Source of the DNA: Pseudomonadota bacterium
GTDB lineage: Bacteria; Pseudomonadota; Gammaproteobacteria; Burkholderiales; Rhodocyclaceae
NCBI GenBank assembly: GCA_018262095.1
Contig: JAGTRW010000003.1
Location: forward strand, 95,612 to 159,611
Length of the DNA: 64,000 nt
Reading direction: 5' to 3'
This document shows positions 28,062-36,030 of this stretch, piece by piece (the stretch's first letter is position 1; each line of letters opens with the position of its first letter). The notes beneath the pieces were generated by a model that saw only the letters and a program-made list of their open reading frames with translations, was not told the origin of the DNA and made no database searches. Both the position numbers and the translations under genes were made by a program.

Positions 28062-29225
28062 CTATACGAATATCTTCCTCAAGCGCTTGATCGCTTCTTC
28101 GATTTTTTCGATCGATGTCGCGTACGAAATCCTGAGCGTCTTTTCAGTGCCTCGCCCGTAGGCGCTGCCGGGGGTCAGCAGCACCTGCGCGTTTTCAAGA
28201 ATGAAGGCGCTGAGTTCATCGGAATTCATTCCCTTGTAGTCGATCCGCGGCAGCGCGTAGAAGGTGCCTTCTGGCGGACGGCAATGGAAACCTGGAATCG
28301 TGTTGAGCGCCTCAACCAGATAATCGCGACGCTCCCTGTACTGGGCAACCATCGACGCGACTTCGGCTGCGCAGTCGAAAGCAGTGATCGCTGCCGCCTG
28401 GACAAAGGATGCGGTGCAGGTGACCACCTGCATCTGGACCTTGAGCATTTCGGCAATGAGTTTCTTGTCCGCGGCCAAATAACCAATTCGCCAGCCGGTC
28501 ATGGCGTGGCTCTTTGAGAATCCATTGACGGTAATCACGTTGGCCTTGATTTCGGGGAAACTGGCCAGGCTGACGTGCTGGTGGTGATCGAAGACAATGC
28601 TCTCGTAGATTTCGTCGCAGACGGCCAGCAGATCGTGTTCCTTGATGAAATCCACCAGAATCCGGTTTTCCTCGGCGCTGAATACCCGGCCGGTAGGATT
28701 GTTCGGTGTGTTCAGGATAATCATCCGGGTTCTGGGGGTGAGCTGCTTTTCCAGCTGCGCTACGGTCAGCGTGTAGTTGCTTTCGTAATCGAGAGCGACG
28801 CTGATCGGCGTCGCGCCGGCCAACTGCACCAGCGCCTTGTACGAGACCCACGAGGGGTCGAGAATCAGGACCTCGTCGCCATCGTTGAGGAACGCGGTCA
28901 AGGCGAGGTAAATCGCGAATTTCGCGCTCGGCGTGACGATTATTTCTGCTGTGTCGTAGCTCACGTTGTTGGTGTCGCGCAGCTTGTCGGCGATCTTGCG
29001 ACGCAGCTCGGGCAAGCCCATCGAAGACACGTAGTGGGTAAACCCGTCGTTCATGCTTTTCGTTGCGGCGTCGATGATCTTCTTTGGCGTCGCGAAATCG
29101 GGTTCGCCGAGAACCATGTTGACGATGTCCTTGCCTTCGTTTTTCAAGCGCTCGGCAATGGCGTTCAAGGCGATTGTCTGAGGTTGCTCAAGGATCTTTA
29201 CCTTGCTGTTGATTTCAAAGCTCAT
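28062..29225 (-). CDS. PLP-dependent class I/II aminotransferase
   Basis: 387 residues, fold type I. LGEPDFATP (about 39-47), NTPNNPTG (substrate/PLP Asn), DEIYESIVFD and the PLP lysine in NGFSKSHAMTGWRIGY (about 234-249) mark the aspartate/aromatic aminotransferase Igamma group. The C-terminal Arg (LRISYA) binds an alpha-carboxylate. The ATG at 29225 follows GGTGGAAATC; upstream codons to 29462 are not family-like. Divergent from the LysR regulator; together with the aldolase and importer it likely processes an imported amino acid. Confidence 0.9.
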   Translation of the reverse strand: MSFEINSKVKILEQPQTIALNAIAERLKNEGKDIVNMVLGEPDFATPKKIIDAATKSMNDGFTHYVSSMGLPELRRKIADKLRDTNNVSYDTAEIIVTPSAKFAIYLALTAFLNDGDEVLILDPSWVSYKALVQLAGATPISVALDYESNYTLTVAQLEKQLTPRTRMIILNTPNNPTGRVFSAEENRILVDFIKEHDLLAVCDEIYESIVFDHHQHVSLASFPEIKANVITVNGFSKSHAMTGWRIGYLAADKKLIAEMLKVQMQVVTCTASFVQAAAITAFDCAAEVASMVAQYRERRDYLVEALNTIPGFHCRPPEGTFYALPRIDYKGMNSDELSAFILENAQVLLTPGSAYGRGTEKTLRISYATSIEKIEEAIKRLRKIFV

Positions 29226-29310
29226 GATTTCCACCGGACTGAGAATGTAATTTTGTTGCTTTGCCGCTTGCGACCGTCCAAATTGTGACCGACAGCCAAT
29301 GACAAAAAAA

Positions 29311-29356
29311 GCGATATATATTCTGATCAACTGGGGAAATAAAGTGATATAAATAC
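29311..29356. promoter_or_regulatory. Candidate LysR operator: direct repeats 33 bp apart
   Basis: GCGATATATATTC (29311-29323) and GTGATATAAATAC (29344-29356) repeat with a 33-bp period, three helical turns, in the divergent gap between the aminotransferase and LysR genes, 26 bp before the regulator start. The arrangement suits a LysR tetramer. Confidence 0.4.
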
Positions 29357-29381
29357 CGGCGGTTCCCCAAAGGAGTGCGCC

Positions 29382-30287
29382 GTGTTTACCTTCAAGCAAC
29401 TTGAAGCGGTCTATTGGATTGTCGAAGCCGGCGGGTTTTCCCAAGCGGCCCAGAAACTGCATACGACGCAGTCAGCGGTGTCCAAGAGAATTCAGGAGCT
29501 GGAAACGCAGTTCGACATGCCGTTGTTCGACAGGAGCCAACGCAGCGCCCATCTGACGGAAAAGGGCGAGATCATGTTTGTTATCGCCAAAAAGTTGCTC
29601 GAACAGCGGGACAATGCGGTCGACCAACTTGGCCGTCCCGAAAGTTTTGAACGACGGTTGCGAATTGGCATTACTGAACTGACCGCGCTGACCTGGTTTC
29701 CGCGCTTGTGCGACCAGATTCAGAAGCAGTTTCCCAACGTCACCATCGAGCCCGACGTCGATATGAGCATGGGTTTGAAGGAAAGCCTGCTCGCCGATGA
29801 GCTTGACCTGATCATCGTCCCTGACGCATTCGTTGACGCTCGCCTATCGTCAACGGTCCTGGGCGGGGTCGAAAATTCCTGGATGTGCAAACCCGGAATG
29901 CTCAATTCGGGCAAGAAGACGTTTCGGGTTTCCGAGCTGGCCTCGCTAAAACTGCTGGCGCAAGGCGGAAAATCCGGGACCGGGCTGGTCTATGACCGGT
30001 GGTTCCGGAAAATGGGTTTCAGTCCGGCGAGCAGCATCAAATGCAATAACCTTCTGGCGTTGCTTGGTCTGACGGTCTCCGGACTGGGCATCAGCTATCT
30101 GCCCCGGAAGTGTCTGAGCGTGATGATCAAGGGGGGCTTGCTCGAGGAAATAAAGGCCACGCCGCCGCTGCCCGACGTCACCTATGTTGCCATGTACCAA
30201 TGGGAGAAGAAGAGCTCGCTGATTCCTTCGATCGTCATGCTCGCGCGAGAGTGTTGTGACTTCTCGCAGATCTACGGTAGCGTTTGA
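29382..30287 (+). CDS. LysR-family transcriptional regulator
   Basis: 301 residues. N-terminal winged helix (MFTFKQLEAVYWIVEAGGFS, then AAQKLHTTQSAVSKRIQELE, about 1-60) and a LysR effector domain. Starts at GTG 29382 with AAAGGAG upstream. Divergent from the aminotransferase-aldolase pair and near the ABC importer, so it most likely controls these in response to the imported compound or a derived oxoacid. Paired repeats in the shared promoter gap support this. Confidence 0.92.
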   Translation: MFTFKQLEAVYWIVEAGGFSQAAQKLHTTQSAVSKRIQELETQFDMPLFDRSQRSAHLTEKGEIMFVIAKKLLEQRDNAVDQLGRPESFERRLRIGITELTALTWFPRLCDQIQKQFPNVTIEPDVDMSMGLKESLLADELDLIIVPDAFVDARLSSTVLGGVENSWMCKPGMLNSGKKTFRVSELASLKLLAQGGKSGTGLVYDRWFRKMGFSPASSIKCNNLLALLGLTVSGLGISYLPRKCLSVMIKGGLLEEIKATPPLPDVTYVAMYQWEKKSSLIPSIVMLARECCDFSQIYGSV

Positions 30288-30326
30288 CTTTAACGACGCC
30301 CAGTTTAGTGCGGTTCTCATTCGATG

Positions 30327-31085
30327 TCAGTGGGAGCGTAGTTCGGAAAGAAATTTGCGTGCACGGTCGCTTTGCGGAGTGGTAAAAAATTCCTCGGGTT
30401 TGCCGGTTTCGACAATGCTTCCCTCGTCCATGAACCAGATCTGGTCGGCGACTTCGCGCGCGAAGTTCATTTCATGCGTCACGCAGATCATGGTCATTCC
30501 GTCTCGCGCCAGCCCCTTCATGACTTGCAGTACTTCGCCGACCATTTCTGGATCAAGCGCACTGGTCGGTTCGTCGAAGAGCATGGCGGGCGGCGACATG
30601 GCCAGGGCCCTTGCGATCGCGACGCGCTGCTGCTGGCCTCCCGATAGCTGACCAGGATAGGCCTCGGCTTTTGCCGCCAGGCCGACCCGGTCGAGGAGTT
30701 CCAGCGCGCGTCCCTTGGCCTCGACCTTTTTCTGCTTCAACGCGTTGATGGGAGCGAGCATGATGTTGTCGACCACCGACAGGTGCGGGAAGAGGTTGAA
30801 GCTCTGGAACACGAAACCGACGTGGCTGCGGAAAGTGTTGAGATCGAGCGCCGGCGAGTGCACATCCTGAGCGTCGAATTCGATCCGCCCGCCCTGGATT
30901 TCTTCGAGCCGGTTGACGGTCCGGATCAGCGTTGATTTTCCCGAACCCGATGGACCGCAAACCACCAGCACCTCGCCTCTTTCAACGTCGGCGGTAATCT
31001 CTTTCAACGCATGATATTCGCCATACCATTTGTTGACCTTTTTAAAGGAAATCATGGGGTACTGGCTGGGGGCGGGACGCGTCAT
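30327..31085 (-). CDS. Polar amino acid ABC transporter ATPase (GlnQ-like)
   Basis: 252 residues. Walker [11 protein letters not shown]-loop FQSFNLFPH, signature LSGGQQQR and Walker [14 protein letters not shown] are intact. The start at 31085 (MTRPAPSQ) has GGAG seven bases upstream; an ATG four codons earlier lacks one. Last gene of a four-gene operon (binding protein, two permeases, ATPase) that energises import of polar or acidic amino acids. Confidence 0.95.
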   Translation of the reverse strand: MTRPAPSQYPMISFKKVNKWYGEYHALKEITADVERGEVLVVCGPSGSGKSTLIRTVNRLEEIQGGRIEFDAQDVHSPALDLNTFRSHVGFVFQSFNLFPHLSVVDNIMLAPINALKQKKVEAKGRALELLDRVGLAAKAEAYPGQLSGGQQQRVAIARALAMSPPAMLFDEPTSALDPEMVGEVLQVMKGLARDGMTMICVTHEMNFAREVADQIWFMDEGSIVETGKPEEFFTTPQSDRARKFLSELRSH

Positions 31086-31108
31086 GGATATCTCCATCGA
31101 AAAGTGAT

Positions 31109-31852
31109 TCAGATTGTCGCCCTGGACATCGTCACCGGCTTGGCTGGCGTTACCCGACTGCCGTTACGCCGTTCGGCGATGCGCCGCTCGACGATACGGG
31201 CCAGTTGCGTCAGGATGAGGCAGAGAACGAAGTAAATCGCCGCCAGGATGAAAAAGACCTGAAAGGGTTTGGTCAGCAGCGTGCTGTTGATCTGGCTTGC
31301 GGCAAAAGTCAGTTCGTTGACGCTGATCACATAGCCCAGCGAAGTCTCCTTGATCGACGAGACGAACTGGCTGATGATGGCCGGGACCATGTTGTAGAGC
31401 GCCTGCGGCAGCAGCACTTTGAACATCGTCTGCAGGTAGCTCAAGCCGACTGCACGGGATGCCTCGAACTGCCCGCGCGGCAAGCCCTGGATGCCGGCGC
31501 GAATAATTTCCGCGAGGTAAGCCGATTCATAGATCACCAGCGTCACCAGCATCGTCGTGAAGCCGGTGACGGTCTGACCGATCAACAAGGGGACGAAGAA
31601 GTACACCCAGAAGATGAACATCACCAGCGGTACGCCCCGCACCACGTAGATCAACGCGGTGGCCGACCAGCGTAGCCAGCAGAACGGGCTGATGCGCGCC
31701 AGCGCGATGCCGACGCTGAACGGAAAAGCGAGCAGGATGCCAAACAATGACAACAGCAAGGTAATCGCCAGCCCGCCCAACGGGCCGTGCGGGTATTGAC
31801 CGACCAGCAACAGCGTTCCGTTGTCGCGCAGGATCTGAAGGATATCGTCCAA
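31109..31852 (-). CDS. Amino acid ABC transporter permease
   Basis: 247 residues, about five membrane helices, HisM/GltK type. The EAA loop is [20 protein letters not shown] (about 135-154), and [14 protein letters not shown] follows. Begins 3 bp after the stop of the first permease gene (31856), so the two are translationally linked and should form a heterodimeric channel. Confidence 0.93.
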   Translation of the reverse strand: MDDILQILRDNGTLLLVGQYPHGPLGGLAITLLLSLFGILLAFPFSVGIALARISPFCWLRWSATALIYVVRGVPLVMFIFWVYFFVPLLIGQTVTGFTTMLVTLVIYESAYLAEIIRAGIQGLPRGQFEASRAVGLSYLQTMFKVLLPQALYNMVPAIISQFVSSIKETSLGYVISVNELTFAASQINSTLLTKPFQVFFILAAIYFVLCLILTQLARIVERRIAERRNGSRVTPAKPVTMSRATI

Positions 31853-31855
31853 TCG

Positions 31856-32554
31856 CTATCTCCCCTTGATTCGGTAGCGGTGTTCGAGTGCCGCACCGCC
31901 ACCCATGATCAGCAGCGAAACCGCGAGATAGGCGAGTGTCGAGAACAGATAGACTTCGACGGTGCGAAACGACTGGCTCTCAATTTCCCTTGTGACGTAG
32001 GTCAATTCGGCGGCACCGATGGCCATCGCCAGGCTGGTGTTCTTGAACAGCAAAACGCTGTGGCTGACCAGCGTCGGCAGTGCAAGGCGCACCGCTTGTG
32101 GCAGTACCACCAGACGAAACGATTGCAAATACGAAAGACCGAGGGCACGTGACGCCTCGAGCTGGGATTTCGGGATCGAGCGTATGCCGCTACGCAGGCC
32201 TTCGGAGATATAGGCTGCCATGCAAAGCCCGATGCCGATAAAGGCGAAGAGAAACTCGCTGTTGTGAGCGTTGATCCAGCGTTGCATCTCGTCCGGCAGC
32301 AGTCCCGGAACGCCGAAGTACCATAAGAAAATCAGCACCAGCATCGGTACATTCTGGTGCACTTCGACGTAGGCGGCGACCGCGGCCTGTCCCAAGCGGC
32401 TGTTGCTCATGCGCACGATCGCCAGCATCGTGCCGACCGCTGCGGCCAACAGCCAGGCGAGTGCGGTCAGCTCGAACATGGTGGCGATGCCCTTCAAGAT
32501 CGCCTGCGAGTACTCCTCGCGTAGCAGGAGCGAAAAATCGAGACTGATGCTCAT
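31856..32554 (-). CDS. Amino acid ABC transporter permease
   Basis: 232 residues with about five membrane helices. EAA loop EASRALGLSYLQSFRLVVLP (about 131-150); LFKNTSLAMAIGAAEL follows. ATG at 32554 preferred over the upstream extension. Lies 47 bp after the binding protein gene. Confidence 0.93.
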   Translation of the reverse strand: MSISLDFSLLLREEYSQAILKGIATMFELTALAWLLAAAVGTMLAIVRMSNSRLGQAAVAAYVEVHQNVPMLVLIFLWYFGVPGLLPDEMQRWINAHNSEFLFAFIGIGLCMAAYISEGLRSGIRSIPKSQLEASRALGLSYLQSFRLVVLPQAVRLALPTLVSHSVLLFKNTSLAMAIGAAELTYVTREIESQSFRTVEVYLFSTLAYLAVSLLIMGGGAALEHRYRIKGR

Positions 32555-32601
32555 GGGCAATGGCCTGTGAATGGATGAGTAGCCGCGATCGACTGATACG
32601 C

Positions 32602-33420
32602 CTAGCCTTTGATCGGCTCGATTTTGAAACCGCGCCGCATGTTGTACGGCGTGCTGGTACCGAGCCACTGGTCGAAGATCTTCGCCGCTTCGCCGGATTT
32701 TTCCATCGACTCAAGCAGGCCATTGACGTGTTTGATCAATGTCGCAGAATCCTTGCGCATACCGATTCCCCACGCCTCAAGCATGACCGGCGGTTCTAGG
32801 ATGTCGATCGGCGTGCTGCTCTCGACCTGCTGCTTGAATTTGATCAGCGTCAGTTCGGAGACAGCGAAAGCATCGACTTTCCCCTGCTGCATGGCGAGGA
32901 AAGCGGTGGGTGGATCCTGGAAGGTGACCGTGGTGGCGGTGGGCAGCGTCTTCTTTACCGCCATCTCGGAGGTCGATCCCTTGGTGGCGCTGACGCGTTT
33001 TCCGGCCAGATCGGCAACGCTCTTGAAACCGGCGGCGCGCTTGGCAGCGATCTTTTGCAGGCTGACGTAGTAGCCATCGCTGTAGGCGATCTGCTCGGCG
33101 CGTTCCGGCGTCCACCCCAAATTGGCTGCCAGCACATCGACACGCCCCTGCTGAAGCTCGGGGATCCGCGCGGCAACCGAAATCAATTTCAACTCAAGCT
33201 TGACGCCCAGACTCTTCGCCACCGCGTTGCAGAAAGCGACGTCGTAGCCCTGGATCTCGCGAGTAACCGGATCAGGGAAGCTGAACGGTTCCGACGTGCC
33301 GAGCGTGCCGCAGATCAAGGTCCCTTTCTGCTTGATATCTGCCAACTGGTCCGCCATCGCGGCTTGGGTCAGAAACGAAAGGCAGGCGAGGGTCACGATG
33401 GGAAGAAGAGTTTTGCGCAT
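32602..33420 (-). CDS. Amino acid ABC transporter substrate-binding protein
   Basis: 272 residues, signal peptide ending TQAAMA, then a type-2 periplasmic-binding fold: GTLICGTLGTSEPFSFPD, GYDVAFCNAVAKSLGVKLEL, GRVDVLAANLGWTPERA and GSTSEMAVKK. This matches the cluster-3 family for glutamate, glutamine, histidine and similar amino acids. GGAG lies upstream of the ATG. First gene of the importer operon; a palindrome at 33635-33655 is a possible operator. Confidence 0.93.
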   Translation of the reverse strand: MRKTLLPIVTLACLSFLTQAAMADQLADIKQKGTLICGTLGTSEPFSFPDPVTREIQGYDVAFCNAVAKSLGVKLELKLISVAARIPELQQGRVDVLAANLGWTPERAEQIAYSDGYYVSLQKIAAKRAAGFKSVADLAGKRVSATKGSTSEMAVKKTLPTATTVTFQDPPTAFLAMQQGKVDAFAVSELTLIKFKQQVESSTPIDILEPPVMLEAWGIGMRKDSATLIKHVNGLLESMEKSGEAAKIFDQWLGTSTPYNMRRGFKIEPIKG

Positions 33421-33634
33421 GGAAATACTCCAGATTTGTTGAAAAATGAACCTTGGTATTCAGTGGCTTTCGCGAGCATGGCGCAAACTGCTTGGCACCA
33501 GCCCAAAGAACGTCGTGAAGCACTGACCATGCCGGGCCGCGTGAGGTGAGCAACGCTTTTCGCACAGAACCTTGGCAGAACAAGCACGTGCGAGAAATAG
33601 TAAAGCCATGCAGAATAATAAAAAGCGATTAATA

Positions 33635-33655
33635 ATTATCAAATCGTATGATAAT
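33635..33655. promoter_or_regulatory. AT-rich palindrome, candidate operator of the amino acid importer
   Basis: ATTATCA (33635-33641), seven-base spacer, TGATAAT (33649-33655). Lies about 215 bp upstream of the binding-protein start in AT-rich surroundings. Shape fits a dimeric regulator site; the regulator is unknown. Confidence 0.35.
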
Positions 33656-34014
33656 TAGCGATCGTTCTTGAGTTGACGCACCAACAAGGATTCCGCTGTA
33701 CGGACTCACGCAGTTCGGTGGAAGCTGATCGATTGGCCGGAACGAGGTTTTTTGCAAGCAGCCAGCTGCCTGCATGTCGTGGAGCCGACGTGTCCAAAAC
33801 GGTGCGAAAGCGAAATCGGCGCCCATCAGCCGACTTTGAGCGAGGCGTTTACATGGTGCGCGTCGGCGCGAGAAAAGCGGATTGAGAACGTTTCGACAGA
33901 AAATCTAGTTGCGCCAGAGGGGGCTCGCGGAGCGAGGTCGGCGGCAACTGGCCGAGCTCGTCAATGCGCTGCCGGCGCGGTAGTAGTCAGTCAAGTTCAA
34001 AACAATGGATAGCC

Positions 34015-34104
34015 ACGTCATTCCGGCGAAAGCCGGAGTCCAGTAGCGCACCACCGGCCCTGCACTTCCGCTGGTCGGATTCCGGGGCGAGCCCGAAACG
34101 ACGG
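34015..34104. repeat. dRS3/REP-like intergenic repeat
   Basis: CGTCATTCCGGCGAAAGCCG (34015-34034) followed by GAGTCCAG, and a mirrored end GGATTCCGGGGCGAGCCCGA with ACGACGG (34077-34104). The CATTCCnGCGAAAGCnGGA core is a widespread intergenic repeat type in proteobacteria. Confidence 0.6.
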
Positions 34105-34220
34105 AATCTGAATGGCCTTTCTGATTCACGTTAGCGGCCAGTCACGCAAATTGGAAAGCGCCGCTCGCTAGCGCACAGACTATCGATCTTTGCGCCCTTG
34201 CGGTGAGGTTCTCTGGGTTA

Positions 34221-35831
34221 CTAAACCTTGTAGGCGGCGAGCGCTTGCGCGATCTCGCGGCTCATCTCGTTCAAGCGATGCACCGCCTGCGCCGCGCTCG
34301 CGGCAGCCGCCGTGTTGCGTTCGGTCATCTGGGCGATCTGCTCGATGCGCTGCGCAATCGCCGTACTGGTGGCGTTCTGTTCGCGTACCGCGGTCGAGAT
34401 GTCCTCGACGGCGGTCGCCACGGTGTCCGATCCCTGCTTGATGCTGTCGATCGATTGGCCGGCTTGCTTGGCGTTGTCTACCCCGGCGTCGACTTCGCGT
34501 ACCGCCACCGCCATGCTGGCGACGGCCTGACGGGCGCTGTCCTGCATCCGTTCGAGCAGGCTGGCAATTTCCTGCGTCGAACTGGCAGTGCGTTCGGAAA
34601 GCTTGCGCACCTCGTCGGCTACAACCGCAAAACCGCGCCCCTGTTCGCCGGCGCGGGCAGCTTCGATCGCCGCGTTGAGCGCCAGCAGGTTGGTCTGGTC
34701 GGCGATTTCCTTGATGATGTTGGCCATCGACGAGATGCTCTCGCTATCGGCACGCAGTGCGTCGATACGCGCCGACCCCTGGCGTACCGCAGCGGCAATC
34801 GCCTCGATTCCGCCGACCGTGGCGAGGATCACGCCGGCGCCTTGTTCGGCCTGGTCACGCGAGGTCCGGGTGTGCCGGGTGGCGTCCTGTGCCTGCGCGG
34901 CAACCATGGCGATGCTGGTGGTCAGCTGTTCGATCGCCGCGGCCATGCTGCCGGCGGCGTCGCCCTGCGTCTGGGAGTTGTCGGCGATCTCCCGGGCCGT
35001 CTGATCGACCTCGTCGGTGAGCGATGCCATGCGCGCCGAGACCTTCTGGATTTCGCCGAAACTGGACCGCAGCGTGGCCAGCAGTTGCTGGTAGGCGGCC
35101 AGCGTACGGCCGATTTCGTCGCTGCTACCGACGCTGATCGTATCGCAGAAATCGAGGTTGCGTGCGGTATGCACGATGGCGCCCTGCATCGCGCTGAGCG
35201 GCAGGCCGATCGAGCGGCCGAGGATGGTGCCCATCACCCCGATTAGGGCGACGCCGAACAGCGCCGCGCCGAGCGAGGTCGCCAGAGTGCGCGTGAACGC
35301 GGTGTTGGCCGAGGCCTCCAGCGTGTTGACGGTGCCGGTGTTGACGTCGACCAGCTGGTCGAAACTGGCGGCGAGTTTCTGATGCAGCGGCCCGATGTCG
35401 CTCTTGATCATCATCATCGCCATCTCGTTGCTCTGTCCGGCGAGTTCGTTGATCTGGCGCAGGCGCGTGATGAATGCGCCGAGGTTGAGTTTGACTTCGT
35501 GCAGCGCCTGCTTCTCCTGCTCGTCGGTGGCGCGTTCGGTGTAATCCTTGATCTGCTTGAGCAGCTTCTGGTAGCTCGCCTGCATCTCCTTCTCGAGCGC
35601 TGCGCCGCTCTCGGCGTCGGCGGTTGTGGCGCGATCGTAAACCAGCGGGATCGAGGCCAGGTAGTCCGAGCGCATGCCGCTGACCAGCAACAAGGCCGGT
35701 ACCGAATTGCCGGCGATACCCTCGACGTTGGCATTGACCAGCCGCAGTCCGTAGAGTCCGACGCACGCTACGGCGGCACAGGTGGCCATGGCCAGACCGA
35801 CCAGCAGCCAGATCTTGTTCCTGATCAACAT
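34221..35831 (-). CDS. Methyl-accepting chemotaxis protein
   Basis: 536 residues. Membrane helix (about 8-28), a four-helix-bundle ligand domain (about 30-185), second helix (about 188-208), HAMP (about 208-262) and the signalling domain with the invariant hairpin tip [22 protein letters not shown] (shown as two parts: [16 protein letters not shown] and [19 protein letters not shown], about 370-405). Strong GGAGAGAGGG before the ATG. No CheR/CheB pentapeptide tail (ends AAYKV). Signals to CheA; the ligand is unknown. Its orientation after the sulP operon does not imply a link. Confidence 0.95.
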   Translation of the reverse strand: MLIRNKIWLLVGLAMATCAAVACVGLYGLRLVNANVEGIAGNSVPALLLVSGMRSDYLASIPLVYDRATTADAESGAALEKEMQASYQKLLKQIKDYTERATDEQEKQALHEVKLNLGAFITRLRQINELAGQSNEMAMMMIKSDIGPLHQKLAASFDQLVDVNTGTVNTLEASANTAFTRTLATSLGAALFGVALIGVMGTILGRSIGLPLSAMQGAIVHTARNLDFCDTISVGSSDEIGRTLAAYQQLLATLRSSFGEIQKVSARMASLTDEVDQTAREIADNSQTQGDAAGSMAAAIEQLTTSIAMVAAQAQDATRHTRTSRDQAEQGAGVILATVGGIEAIAAAVRQGSARIDALRADSESISSMANIIKEIADQTNLLALNAAIEAARAGEQGRGFAVVADEVRKLSERTASSTQEIASLLERMQDSARQAVASMAVAVREVDAGVDNAKQAGQSIDSIKQGSDTVATAVEDISTAVREQNATSTAIAQRIEQIAQMTERNTAAAASAAQAVHRLNEMSREIAQALAAYKV

Positions 35832-36030
35832 CGCGAACCCTCTCTCTCCCTGAAAACCCGGCGTTCCGGGCGAAACTGACCTAGAAAAAACAGTTGGTCA
35901 CGCCGTTTTCGACGAATGTGGCGCAAAAACAATCAGCGACGTACTCTTTCCGATGCTCCGGTTGGGGTACCGCAAACCCAGTGTCAAAGCCTTGCTTTTC
36001 GTCGCGTGCGCCGCGTCGTTGTGGTTCGAA

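Larger units (their letters stand above)
33421..34220. other. Long intergenic region, no gene recognised
   Basis: About 800 bases between the importer operon and the chemoreceptor stop. No reading frame resembles a protein. It holds the AT-rich palindrome at 33635-33655 and a dRS3/REP-like repeat at 34015-34104. A short frame ending near 33983 (RRQLAELVNALPAR) could be a gene remnant but is too short to assign. Confidence 0.5.
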
